Of a stretch of 64,000 nucleotides of DNA, positions 10,974 to 21,820 are shown one piece after another (the first letter of the stretch is position 1; each line of letters begins with the position of its first letter). Source of the stretch: Acephala macrosclerotiorum (Eukaryota; Ascomycota; Leotiomycetes; Helotiales; Mollisiaceae). The notes under the pieces were generated by a model. The model was given only the letters and a program-made list of their open reading frames with translations, ran no database searches and was not told the DNA's origin. The DNA is taken from assembly GCA_014904845.1 (NCBI GenBank), contig MU119264.1, forward strand, positions 124,001 through 188,000, read 5' to 3'. Position numbers and translations under genes: made by a program.

Positions 10974-11783
10974 CTCTCCCTAGCCGGTACACGTTCCCCG
11001 TGCAAGAGGCTGAAATGGATACTTCTTTCACGACGTCTCAGTATCATGCTCCCGCCGGAACAGTGAATGACTAAATGTTCGAGACTTTCCATGTTTTGAT
11101 GCCGAGTGTATTGCATTGCATTGCACTTATGGAGCATTCGGGACCGAGAGGACCAAAGTTCGCCCCAATGCGGGCCAATTCCAGGCTCTTCGTCATTTCA
11201 AAGCTTTGGAGATCTTCCGTAATCCAAAAAAGACCAAAGGACATGGCTCAAGACGTCAACTTGTCTCGGCGAGATAAAAAGGCTAGGATAATACACTTCC
11301 GACACTTGGAGAGAAGTGCGGCAGTCTGCCTGCAGGCGAGAGATGGCTGTCAGGCGATGCCAGACTTCCCACAGGTAAATTTCTTATGGCACTGTCTTGA
11401 TGGAAGAGGAACGAGAATATGGCAGATGTTGTTGTAGTGTCCAACGAGGACAAGATGTTGGAAAAATATAAAGATATTTAAGATTCGACAGCTGAAGGAG
11501 GAACAAAAACAGTCAGATTTAAAGCACGGCATTTAATATCTTTTGGGAATGAGATGTATGTGCGGAAGCAAGGAATGAGGAAAGAAATTCCGAATAAAAC
11601 AAATGTCTAAATGCCCCTGAGGCCAAATCCAGTGCCAAAATCCCAACGCAAAATATGCAGAATAAACTCCAGGATATACCAATCTATTTTTTCAACGCTC
11701 GTCGCTCATACAATGCTCGTCCTAATCATCAATCTTGAATCCTCATGAGAACGAAAGATACTCCATGCTTTTTCTTACCCAAT
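10974..11783. other. Intergenic stretch without a supported gene
   Basis: A 120-codon frame at 11075-11437 (plus strand) has no recognisable domain, signal peptide or splice pattern and is probably chance. The right part is the 3' region of the gene that follows on the minus strand. Confidence 0.4.
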
Positions 11784-12433
11784 CTACATAGCGACCATGG
11801 CAATGACGACAGCGCCAATGAGGGCACCGGCAACATTGATACCAAGGCCCGGCGCAGCGTTCGGCGTCGATGTGGCTGTGGCAGCAGCACTGACGGTGGT
11901 GGATCCAGCAGCGGCTTGGGCAGCAACAAGGGTGGCGGTCTGAGTAGCAGTCGAAACGACTCCGCTGAAGGTCGAGGTGACAGTTCTGGTCGTCAAGCCA
12001 GTGGTTCGCGAATCACTAGCAGTGACTGTGTACATTCCATCGTGGTATGGTCCGTCCCAGCCCCACGCGCTCCATCCACCCCACCATGGGTAAGCGTTTG
12101 TGCAGACATCCTGAACAGTAGAGCAGCTGCTGTAGGCTGAGCATTGGGCTGATTGGGCAGCAGAGGCAGAAGACTGGACGGCAGTCATAGTTGGGCATGC
12201 TGAGTTGATGCAGTCGTTAAGAAGAGTCTGGGTGGCGCAGTGACTGGACCAAGAGCTTGAAGTCCCTGGGTAGGCCGAAGCAAAGCAAGATCGCTGGGAA
12301 GGTCAGTAGTGATCAGTTGAATAATGAGACTACTCACAGCACATGGGTTGGCCGCACCCCAATCAAAGTTACCCCAGTTTTGTGCTGAGACAACTGAAGA
12401 AAGAGCAACGAAGACGGCGGTGGTGAACTGCAT
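11784..12433 (-). CDS. Secreted 8-cysteine protein with Ser/Thr-rich tail, probably GPI-anchored (CFEM-like)
   Basis: Two exons (12433-12338 and 12293-11784) encode 201 aa. The 44-nt intron has GTGAGT...CCAG ends. The product starts with a signal peptide (MQFTTAVFVALSSVVSAQ), followed by a domain with exactly eight cysteines spaced C-x3-C-x15-C-x8-C-x4-C-x17-C-x5-C-x6-C. A Trp/Gly-rich stretch (PWWGGWSAWGWDG) comes next, then a Ser/Thr/Ala-rich region. The C-terminus is hydrophobic (INVAGALIGAVVIAMVAM) after small residues, as in GPI-anchored wall proteins. Eight cysteines near the N-terminus recall CFEM proteins, which bind haem or act at the cell surface, but the spacing is not a strict CFEM match, so function is open. 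Confidence 0.75.
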
Positions 12434-13461
12434 TGTGGCTGATATGTGGCTGGATGGGGGACTGAAATGGTCTGGAGTGTGGATGGCAAAAATGACAAGT
12501 AGAATAGGCAGAACATATATACTGGTCGGATGAATCCTTTAGAAATTTCCAGCGAGGAAATTGCGTAGTTGTGGCCGATGGGTGACCGGCAGAGATCTAC
12601 TTTCGGCGTATTTTACTGAGGCTCCTTCTTCCTCTGTAATACGGAACGTTTCAAGACTGCATGAAAGGAGTGACCAACTTTAGTTCCAAACATCCTAAAG
12701 GCATCACAGAATTTTCAAGCAAACAATTCATTAGCTGCGTGGCCGTGATTGAACGAATACAGAAAGATTGTTCGGAGGTCGAGAATGCATCGTGGTGATC
12801 GGCAGTTGGATGCCGAGCCAATCACCTGCTCGTTTGAGGGTACCCCTATCCTGCCGAGAGCACTGATCTATACTTTTAGATCATGATCACGATGTTTCTG
12901 TGTCATTTATTGTTCACTGCCTGGCAGGCTTAACAAAAAGATTTGACGGCTGTTCTGTTAGAGTACGGTCTTGACAAACAGAGGCGTGTTTCAATTCAAG
13001 TGTGCTTACGCGAAAATGGTCCGTAAGGATTCAATAACAGCGAGCACAAAATGCAAATGCACCATGAACGCTCCATGGGCCTGAAAGTCAGAAATCTTCA
13101 AGTGAGTCGGCGCCTTCCTAAATTCGGAGATGTGCTACGTGACGGCGTGTCTTGACTCGATGCAAATGTTAGTAATGAGCAGAGTACCTCTGAGCTTTAC
13201 GAGCTGGGCTTCATGGGTCGGTGCGCCACAGGCCTTTTTTTCTCTTTTAGCGAGCCACTTTTTTGCCTACAGACTCCAAAAGTCGCGATTATCACTTTAA
13301 AACTTCACAAGCACTGCCTTTTAAATTTATTTCAAATCTTAGCTTTAGGTTTCGTCTTAGTTGAATTGCGTTTTCAACCCTTTAATCGTCTATAATTCGA
13401 GATTTTATTCCCCATTTTCTTCGAAAATACCTGAGCGCACAGACCCGTGAAGCCCAGCTCG
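12434..13461. other. Intergenic stretch without a supported gene
   Basis: Promoter side of the 8-cysteine protein gene, then DNA that grows AT-richer towards the MITE. No gene seen. Confidence 0.4.
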
Positions 13462-13750
13462 TTACGAGCCTGGGATCATAAGTCTGTGTTTTACAGGGCT
13501 CTTCGGGCCTTCTCGCTAATAAATGAGCGCTGAAACTAAATTTCGATTTTTAATCACGAAACTAAATTAACTCAGATTTGCTTTATATACTCACTATAGC
13601 TTTTTATAAATATCGTAATATAAGTTCAAATAATTCTGATTTGTGCGTATTTTATACTTTTAAAGTAAAGTCGTCGAGTTTAGTTTTCGTCGCTTAAAAA
13701 TGCCCCGAAAAATGCCTGGAAAACACAGACTTATGATCCCAGGCTCGTTA
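13462..13750. mobile_element. 283-bp MITE with 28-bp perfect terminal inverted repeats and TTA target duplication
   Basis: The element spans 13465-13747. Its left end, 13465-13492 (beginning CGAGCCTGGGATCATAAGTC), is the exact reverse complement of 13720-13747. The match continues five more bases with one mismatch. TTA flanks it on both sides (13462-13464 and 13748-13750). A 3-bp TWA duplication is the hallmark of PIF/Harbinger transposons, so this is best read as a non-autonomous Harbinger-like MITE. It has no coding capacity. The interior is AT-rich and many of its C residues are in CpG, like the decayed block at the window's right end. Confidence 0.8.
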
Positions 13751-14882
13751 AGATAGCGAACAAATGCCCTGCTATGGTAGCTTTGCCAAGTTCTCGGAGC
13801 ATGTTCCCGAATTCCACTAGCAAGAATTTTCCTGGGTCCGGAGTTGATCAAAGGCGTGCACTAGGTCGCTCGTGGATGGTGTTGCGTGAGAGGGCCAAAC
13901 GTGATAATTGCGACCATCTGCAGTTAAGTCTTGAACGCCCCAAGTTGGAGAAGCATATTCGGATCATATATGCTGACTGATAATGACACGGACAAGATGG
14001 CTTCTTGTAGGCGCTCAAGTCTTTCGTTCGAGGTGTTATTCTTAGCATAATTCGACGAACAGGTCTCGAATAGAAGGCTGTTTAGATTCATATTGCGCTC
14101 GGATAGACGTGTAGGAAATGGATTCGTCCATTCTGGTCGGAGTTGTTCCCCACTCTTGAGATGCCCCAAAGCAACACGAAAAGGGTGCCGATACCACACT
14201 GCCGGCGGTAGACACCAGTATTCTGCATGACTAAGACGGAGGAACGACTCGCAAGCTGCGAGGAAGAGGGTGTCTGCCTTGTTGACTTACGGCGATTGCT
14301 AGCTACGCCAATCCCACATTCTTTATGCCCGCTCAGTGAAGACCATTCGTCCATTAGACCATCAGACTTGGAAAGGGTTTTGGAGTGCTACACGCAGCAA
14401 CGTGCAGTCCAATGGCACCAATCCGGTGGTATTGTACTCGCAGAATTGACTCCTCTTGCTCGATTCGGTACTCTTCTTCCGAGAACGGCTTTACCAAGCG
14501 TGCCTGTTTTTGATATGGGTTTGACAAGTCCACCAAATGCATACCGTCCGCCTGGGCCATCACTTTCTCGTGGTCCTGATTGGGCTGGACAATAGAGCAT
14601 GACCCTTCCTTCAGATGGCCGAAGCAAACCTGGATGAGATGGAGAATTCCAGGCAATGAAGTATGTTTTGCGAGGTTCAAGCTCGGTACATCAGGTGTGA
14701 TATTACCTCTGAAAGCCGCTGCGTATGTGTGCCATCATTCATAGTATGCCTTGAGTATGACATGGTCGCATCTCAAGACAAGGCTGTGTCAGCTCGTCGC
14801 TTAGCCCGGTTGCTCAACTCAACGACATATTTTTGATCTGGAGTGCACCTGCTCTGGAACGACACACTATTTTCTGTCTCTG
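13751..14882. other. Intergenic stretch without a supported gene
   Basis: Overlapping open frames on both strands at 13.8-14.7 kb (up to 122 codons) show no recognisable domain. They compete for the same DNA, so I do not call any of them. Confidence 0.4.
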
Positions 14883-15224
14883 TTAAATCTCCCTGGCCTT
14901 CTCCCATAGCTCTTCAGGCTGGTGGAACGGCTCTTTGGGTGACAAGCTTTTCAACAGACGACTCTCTGCAGTCGCCAAATCATAGAGGTTTCTCTTCGCA
15001 CACTTGAATAACTCGGATGCTCCTGAGAATACCGTACTGACTCGGTTGGCAACGTAAATGCTGCATAAACTATCGTTCTCGACGGAGGTCCGATCAAGTT
15101 CATCACACCACTTCAAATTGAAGCACCCATCGCAGGAGAATCTCCGGACCAGGCTGGATGTCATTCGAAAAGACGTAGAACTAGTCAATTGTACTCCACC
15201 GCACATGAGGCACCATGGGGCCAT
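14883..15224 (-). CDS. Doubtful small hypothetical protein
   Basis: An ATG-initiated frame of 113 codons. The C-terminal half (KCAKRNLYDLATAESRLLKS) reads like a helical, protein-like sequence and the codons are not obviously low-complexity. No domain, signal peptide or intron was recognised. It could be a fragment of a larger lost gene or chance. I list it only because it is the most protein-like frame in this gap. Confidence 0.15.
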   Translation of the reverse strand: MAPWCLMCGGVQLTSSTSFRMTSSLVRRFSCDGCFNLKWCDELDRTSVENDSLCSIYVANRVSTVFSGASELFKCAKRNLYDLATAESRLLKSLSPKEPFHQPEELWEKAREI

Positions 15225-15649
15225 GCTCTCCGGAATCTTCCCCCTATAATGACCTCAGCCTGACGAGCTGGCCTCGTCACTTTCGTGCCGGCACTGATGT
15301 CCTACATTGCGATTGTTTGATCCTGAACTGTCTAAATATGTACAAGGAGTACAATTAATAAACTAATAATAAAGAATAAAAGATAACTTTTCTTTTGAAA
15401 AGGTGGCGAAGGACACTGAAAGCACATCTGACATGTTGGAGATATCGCTGTCCAAGTTGTGTTGGGTCTTCATGGTCAGAAGTATGTTGTCTGTGCTGGC
15501 CCGCCGCTTTACTGGCTAGCAGCGCCGCAATAACGCACGCCTGCGGCTAATTTGTAAATCGCCTAGTGGTGTCTCAGGACCTTGCAGGCCAGCTTTAGGT
15601 AAAGCCATATAGATTTGAATAAGAAAAATGGCATCCAACAATAACAGAA
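15225..15649. other. Intergenic stretch before tRNA-Asn
   Basis: No gene seen. AT-rich around 15340-15390. Confidence 0.4.
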
Positions 15650-15734
15650 TCCCTCGTGGCGCAATTGGCTAGCGCGTTCGACTGTTATACAGCAGAATAT
15701 CGAGAGGTTGGTGGTTCGAGCCCACCCGAGGGAG
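15650..15734 (+). tRNA. tRNA-Asn (GTT) with 11-nt intron
   Basis: The 85-nt sequence folds as a standard tRNA: acceptor stem TCCCTCG/CGAGGGA, D-stem GCGC/GCGC, anticodon stem TTCGA/TCGAG and T-arm GGTGG-TTCGAGC-CCACC. The anticodon GTT is at 15684-15686, followed by A37 and an 11-nt intron at 15688-15698, the usual intron position one base 3' of the anticodon. The mature length is 74 nt. The D- and T-arm sequences match the common eukaryotic tRNA-Asn. T runs just downstream (from about 15739) serve as the Pol III terminator. Confidence 0.93.
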
Positions 15735-15781
15735 TTAAGTTTTTATTTTTGCACGGTATTACCGTGAAGATGTGTTGTTGG

Positions 15782-15807
15782 ATATATATATATATATATA
15801 TATATAT
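15782..15807. repeat. (AT)n microsatellite
   Basis: An uninterrupted AT dinucleotide run of about 12-13 units, followed by a T run. Such repeats are length-variable. Confidence 0.85.
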
Positions 15808-15810
15808 TTT

Positions 15811-16668
15811 TTTGGCTTTGGTGGTGTCTTGAGCAAGTTGTGCAGGTTTCCTATGGTGCCTGGCGGACTGGTTCGGCAAAACGTCCGCTGTATGAGCTAA
15901 GCGAGCGAGCGAGGCCCTTTTCTCGTTCCCTTATAAACCAACCCAACAACCATAAAGTTTTGATGATAATGTCCTATGAGTTGTAGGACTTTCCGATTAC
16001 ATTACTATACTCCTAGAACTATCAACGCTTGAAACATACTTTCGTTGAAGCATTTCCAAAGAATTGCCAGAGAGAGGATCAACAAATCACGTGAGAGCTA
16101 ATATCTTCCTGATCTTTTACCTGCTAATGTGCGGAAGAGGTGAAGGGTAAGGTTATGGCAATGAGGTCCAATTTGTGTGAAAAAGGCTTTAGTCTTTGTG
16201 TAAATGCATGTAGAAGGTAAACGTGGTTGTAGAAGAGGGGCCTGAAAAGTTCCTTTGTGCAGTAAAACAGGTAGGTACCTCATAACTTGGAACTTTACGT
16301 TGCGCCAATGCTGAAGAGTTTTAAATAGATACTGCATTATTTTCAAATGACCACCGTCTGCAAACGTCGGAAGACTAGAAATATTAAGGAAGAAGATGAT
16401 ATGTCTTTGGTTCTTTAGCTGGGAAAAATGCTGGCATATTCAGACTCTTTCGGCTTTTTCTTGGGATGAAGCAATACGGAATCACCTTCAACTCTGTAAT
16501 GTTAACAAGAGTGAATGTTTCATATTTCTCAGCCCGGCGCAAAACTTTTCTAACGAGCTTTTACAACGCGCCTTGAAATATCTTGTGATATCTTCAAGCA
16601 TTCGGACTTGACGGAATTAACAACCAAGCCACCACAGCCACACTTTGACCTGATCCGTGCACGTCAAG
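15811..16668. other. Intergenic stretch and promoter of the BRE2-like gene
   Basis: No gene seen. Short frames at 16098-16346 and 16396-16611 are unsupported. Confidence 0.4.
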
Positions 16669-18517
16669 ATGGCTCGCATTAAGCTAACCATTTCGCGGAA
16701 TGCCGCGGAGGAAGAGGAGAACATCTTCATTTCTCCTGAGGTCCCTCGGCGCAGTACGAGGAACCAAGATATGTCCGCAGGGGAGGCTTCTCCCCAACGA
16801 GAGGCGACACCTACAACTACTCTTCCAGTCACCGTCCCACAGAAACGCGCGCTCGAAGACGATCACCAGCCCGCGGTCTCCTCCCCATTGAACCCCGACT
16901 TCAAGTCCAAGGATGATGCGCCCCTCGCTCGCGAACGCGCATCAAGAGCGAAGAAGGAGTCATTGAAGAAGCGCGAATCCAAGGCTGGCTCCCTTGCACC
17001 GGATACCAGTGCGAGAGCGACTCCAGATCCCAAGGCAAGCACCTCGAAGAGCAAGAAGGAGGACGAACCCGATCTTGCGCCAATTCGCTATAAGCTCCCT
17101 CCTCCAAAGTCCACAGATTTTGAAGCACCTCGAGGTCCAGTCTTCATTCCTGCGCATATCAAGTCTGCTCCAGATGGCACAAAAATTCAATTCAACGAGA
17201 CTACTGACCAGTAAGTCACCGCCATTCCTACACATCTGTGCTAACATTTTCAGTGTCTACAATAAGAAGAACTTCCACTACACCCACTGTATTGCGGACC
17301 CTGCTTTCCCATCTTCTCTCTATTATCGCCAATCGGAAACCGAGCCCTTCTATCCCCGCCTGAACTTCGAGGATACTTCTACACATATGTTCCTCGATGA
17401 GGGGGGTCGGCATATCACTACAGACAAGGGCTTCCGCATGGCTAAGGGCAACGTATGCGTGCGCGAAGGCAGATACTATTGGGAGTGTAAGATCACAAGC
17501 GGTATTCCGAAGCGAAAGCGTAGCGATGCGCACGCCCCAGAGTCGGATAATGGTCATGTTCGCATGGGATGGGCCAGACGTGAAGCAACCTTGGATGCGC
17601 CAGTCGGATTTGACGCTTATAGCTACGGTTTACGAGATGTTAAGGGTCAGAAAGTTCATATGTCTCGACCAAAGGATTTTTTCCCGCCTGGAGAGGATAT
17701 TCGAGAGGGGGATGTGATTGGACTTGAGATCAACCTGCCTTCCGAGTCACTGCATCGTAAGGTCGTCGAGAGTCATTATAATCCAGCAGTCGATCTCGCA
17801 GACGAGGGAAACACAGGAATCGAACGACCAGATATCATTCGCGATCGTGTTCCAATTCGGTTTAAGGCACACCTCTACTTCGAACAAATCGAATACCACT
17901 CCTGTAAGGAGCTGGAAGAACTGATGAATCCCTCTCCGGTCATCTCTTCCTCAGGCGGAGTGGGCGGCGCCATACAAGAACCATATCCTACCCATCCAGT
18001 CACGGCTCTTCGCACGCTTCCCCATTCAAGTATCAAGGTGTACAAGAATGGACAGCTCATTGGCACACCCTTCACCAACCTCCTGGCCTTCCTCCCACCG
18101 GCTTCGAAGCCATTGCCGCAAGTTGGAGCAAGAGAGGGACTGGATGATGGTATGTTAGGCTACTACCCAGCAGTGTCGGTCTTCCGAGGAGGTGCTGCAG
18201 AGGTAAACTTCGGCCCCGATTTCTGGTATCCACCCCCAGGGCTCGAGGATCAAGACGACGAAGTAGATATGATTGGCAGCGACCAACCTCCAACTACTTC
18301 AGATCTACAAAGGCTTCGAGCAGTCTGTGAGCGTTACGATGAGCAAGTCGTGGAGGACATTGTGTACGATATTATCGATGAGGTTGATTTCTGGATGCAG
18401 GATGGCGGCGTTAGCGGAAAGGGAGTCACAAAAGCTGCCGGAGTTTCGGTACCAAGCGATATGGCAGGAGGCGTTCTCGGATCAGAGATCAAGGAGTTAG
18501 TTCAGGAGGATGACTGA
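16669..18517 (+). CDS. bre2: BRE2/ASH2-like SPRY subunit of the COMPASS H3K4 methyltransferase
   Basis: Two exons (16669-17210 and 17254-18517) encode 601 aa across a 43-nt GTAAGT...TTCAG intron. The start is the ATG in AAGATGGC, followed by MARIKLTISRN. Residues 1 to about 160 are low-complexity and charged. A SPRY fold follows: GRYYWECKI, then HVRMGWARREATLDAPVGFD with AYSYGLRDVKGQKVH after it, then IREGDVIGLEI, and later IKVYKNGQLIGTPF and PAVSVFRGGAAEVNFGP. This order is that of BRE2/ASH2L, which together with the RbBP5/Swd1 subunit stimulates the SET1 methyltransferase that methylates histone H3 lysine 4 in the nucleus. No PHD finger is present, as in yeast Bre2. The region between the SPRY halves carries a typical insertion. 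Confidence 0.88.
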
Positions 18518-19039
18518 TTTTTAGGAGTTTTTTGAGGATACCATATCTAACCGCAGAAAACTGCTAGCATGTACCATCAACTCTGAGTAGAGACACAAAA
18601 TGTAAAAGTCTTTGCATATCCCTACTTTTCAGAGAGATTTGGACTTCCGGTTCGGTTTGTCAAATATATGAAGCTTTACGCTTACAGGCAAGCACTTGCA
18701 TTTCTTCCTCGGGTCTACCCTACTTTCCGCGATGCGCACCATGACGTAGCTCGCCAGAGAAGCCGAATCAAATAAGTCTCCCACAAAACCGGCAAGACCG
18801 GAAAGCTGTATCCTCAATCCCGCCAAGCATCCAGATAATCGACTTAAAGCTACTAATCAGCCCTATGGTACAGTCAGCTGGCAACTAAATTAGCTCCTGC
18901 AGCAATCACCAAATCCACTTCACCCCACCTCAGCCTCTCTTTTGTTTACTTTCTCCATCCGTGCGTCCGCCTCCCAAAGTCGAACCCCTCCACACAGTAC
19001 CGCGCCATCTCACATGGCCGCCATCCAATCCTCTCAGAA
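18518..19039. other. Intergenic: 3' end of BRE2-like gene and promoter of next gene
   Basis: No gene seen. The last 150 bases are pyrimidine-rich, as expected of a fungal promoter and 5' leader. Confidence 0.4.
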
Positions 19040-19681
19040 ATGCCCGCCCTCTCTCCCATAAGTCTCGCATCAGTTATAATTGGCTTTATATCCTTCTCCT
19101 TCACACTCGCGATCTGGCTCCACGCATTCTGGGAGTCATTCCTTACCCTCGGTCAAGCTCCCTCTCAACTCCAAGACGCACTCTCCACCCTCCGCCAAGC
19201 ACTGTACGAAGAGCGCGAGTACCTAAAACGCAAACGACGGCAAGGAGTCGGTTCCGAAGGCCTGTCTTCTTCAAAAAATCGAACAACAATATACAATGAC
19301 GGCGGACCGACGAAAGTGATCAACGACGCTGTGAAAGACTTGATCCGAGAATTCAAAGCGTATGAACGACCATTTTTAGAAACGGAACATGCGGGGAGAG
19401 AGAAGGAATTAGAGTGGAGTTTTGATGCGACGCAGCAGTATTATAAGAGTGATTTCATACATCGGGTACTGTGGCTGAGGAGTAAGGGAGGGATTCAGAG
19501 TATTGCGGAGAAGTTGCAGAAGATTCAGACCAGAAGAATTGCGGTAGAGGTTACGGAGATGCATTTTCAGACAAGTGATATGATGGGGATGGTGCGGGAT
19601 TATGAATACAGGTTAAGAGCAATAGAAGAGAGGTTGCAAATGTCGAGAGTTGGGTGGGATGAGGTAAACAGAAGGAGTTAG
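19040..19681 (+). CDS. Small single-pass membrane protein with coiled-coil-like body (hypothetical)
   Basis: An intronless 213-aa frame from an ATG. Residues about 5-30 (LASVIIGFISFSFTLAIWLH) form one hydrophobic helix that would anchor the protein or act as a signal anchor. The rest is charged and helical (ALSTLRQALYEEREYLKRKR; IAEKLQKIQTRRIAVEV; YRLRAIEERLQ), with coiled-coil character. I do not recognise the family; it looks like a fungus-specific membrane protein. Codon use and the clean start argue for a real gene. Confidence 0.65.
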   Translation: MPALSPISLASVIIGFISFSFTLAIWLHAFWESFLTLGQAPSQLQDALSTLRQALYEEREYLKRKRRQGVGSEGLSSSKNRTTIYNDGGPTKVINDAVKDLIREFKAYERPFLETEHAGREKELEWSFDATQQYYKSDFIHRVLWLRSKGGIQSIAEKLQKIQTRRIAVEVTEMHFQTSDMMGMVRDYEYRLRAIEERLQMSRVGWDEVNRRS

Positions 19682-20037
19682 GAGTTCGGGGATATACCAT
19701 TGTATTGAGTTTGAGCACGGAGTTTGGGTATATATATGATTTATGATAATAATTTCATTTAATTTCATTGCTAGAAGGCTCGTGTCTCATCCTTAACTAT
19801 GTTTCTTCTATACATGTACCAAGGAGCCGTCGAATAATGTATATATGTGAGTACTAAGAAGTGGAAACTCTGGTCTAGAAACTCGCAAGTCAGAAATTAT
19901 CAAAAGCCAGCGTCGCATTGATAAATATGAAACCATGCGCACATTGTTACGAAGACAGCAAGCCTACTCTAAAAGAGGCAACGACCCAAACACCCAACAC
20001 CTAGTACCCCTCCAAGATCTCCACCCAAATATCCTTG
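19682..20037. other. Convergent 3' intergenic region
   Basis: Lies between two genes that face each other. AT-rich 3' sequence, no gene seen. Confidence 0.5.
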
Positions 20038-21820
20038 TCAAGCAATAGCCCCATCGTCCCTAACGACTTCCAACCAACATCCACTATCATTCCTCAAATT
20101 CAGATCCATAAGCTCTTTCCACGGTCTCGAGTCACGAGGCTTGATCTCCTTGAATGACTGCAAAAGTCGAACGATGATATAGCTCGACTCTATCAAGGCG
20201 TATTGCTCTATCACAATCTGTCAGCAAATCTTTCTTTTCTCTTCCTCATATGTCCCCCTTCAACCACACGTAAAAATTCAGAATTATACTCACGGCCAGG
20301 ACAAGCCCTCGGACCCAATAAGAAAGGAAGGAAAGCACCCCCTCCCTCCTTGGCTTCCTCACCATTCTCCCATCTCTCTGGTCGGAAAACCAATGCGTCG
20401 TCCCCGTAGATCTGTGTTGAACGATGAGTAGCGAAGGAAGAGAAGACGACTGTCTGCCCTTTGTGGATGTAGACTGGCGACTCGCCGTCTGGGCCACCTC
20501 CAACAGGGAGGGTTGTGGCCGTGTTAGCGACGCGAGCATTGATCGGGACGGGAGGGTAGAGACGAAGTGCTATTTTGAAGAAAGTTAGAAAGGATTACAT
20601 TCTAGTGTTGTGGAGGTGGATATAAGAGTAGACAGGATCATAAGAGAGGGGCGAAGTAACGAACCTTCATTGATGACACAGCGCAAATAAGCGAGCTCCT
20701 TGATTTGCGTGAATGTAGGAGGTTCCCGGCCAACAATATCCAGAACACTTTGTCGTAGCTTGAGGAAGACTTTCTTGTTCCGTGCAAGCAAGTACATGAC
20801 CGAAGATAGCAAACTCGAACTCGACTCAGTGCCTGCGATCAAAATCGTCGTAATGTAGTCTCTAAGTTCAACCTTTTCCCTCGAGAACTCCGCAAGAGCG
20901 TTGAGCATATTATAGCCTTCTGACTCGTGATGCTTGCCGTCGATCTTGTCATATGGAATCGGCTTAGCCAGAGCCTCGTCGATATACTTCTCTACACAGC
21001 GATGAATGATCTGTGTATCGGTCCTCATCTGCTTCTTGCTCATGAGACGAGAAAGAGGACCTATGAATCCGGCCGCTGCAATTCTCTGCTGAATGTCGGT
21101 GATGGCTTGAGCGAATTCCCGCTTTTCTGGTGTCTGATATGTGAGAGAATTTGTCGAATCTCCTAAGCAAAATCCAGACACGAGATCCATCATCAGATGA
21201 CGAAACAGAATGTATAAGTCGAATGGTTGACCATTGGGAATGCATTTGAGAAGGTTCTGAAAGCTCTTTTCTTCTCTGGCAAGATCAACGATCGAGCGTA
21301 GGCTAGAGAACCGTGCTTCGTTTCGATATCTGTCTCTAGTGATCTTCCAGTGAGGACCGTCGAGTTGGAAGATACTGTGGGACAACAGAGGCTTGAAAAG
21401 ATATCCACGAAGAGGACTGCTGTCAAATTCTGCAAATCGAGTGACGAGTATTTGCTTGTTGTTCCGAGGATCGCAAGTAAAGACGACGTTTGATGTCAAG
21501 ACCCGTGAAGTGTATGTGTTGCCATGCTCAGAGAATAGCTTGACAACAGTGAAAAGTGATTGCTTATTGAGGAATGCTTTGGTGGATTTGATAATGCTTC
21601 GAAGTCCCAAAGGATCATAGGGGTTCTCCTGGGGAGGTGGTTGACAACCGAAGAGCTTGGAGAAATGACGCACTTCACGATGTCCTGCAACTGCTCGCAC
21701 AATAGCAGATATCAACAGAACAGACAGGAAGGCAGTGATAATGACAACCCGAGTAGAGGGGAGGTGAGGCTCAAGCATGCCGAGGAGAGCTACGAATGGT
21801 GACAGATCAAGGTTCAACAT
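20038..21820 (-). CDS. Cytochrome P450 monooxygenase (CYP52-like)
   Basis: Three exons (21820-20665, 20569-20294, 20207-20038) encode 533 aa; the introns are 95 and 86 nt. An N-terminal membrane anchor ([20 protein letters not shown]) indicates the ER. Helix C has [10 protein letters not shown]. The I-helix reads [11 protein letters not shown], with Ser where most P450s have Thr. The ExxR motif (EALR, then LYPPVP) is formed across intron 1. PERW is followed by the haem loop [12 protein letters not shown], with the Cys ligand and the last Gln codons created by intron 2 splicing. The layout ([18 protein letters not shown] insert after ExxR) recalls the CYP52-type fungal P450s that oxidise alkanes and fatty acids, but the substrate is unknown. 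The ATG at 21820 was preferred because it directly precedes the anchor. Confidence 0.85.

Noticed and set aside
11784..12433. Strict CFEM domain call for the 8-cysteine protein
   Set aside because: Eight cysteines are present but spacing differs from the CFEM consensus, so only CFEM-like was used.
15685..15879. 64-codon frame on the minus strand across the tRNA region (SGGLEPPTSRYSAV)
   Set aside because: It is a translation of the tRNA-Asn antisense strand and the AT repeat, a well-known false protein.
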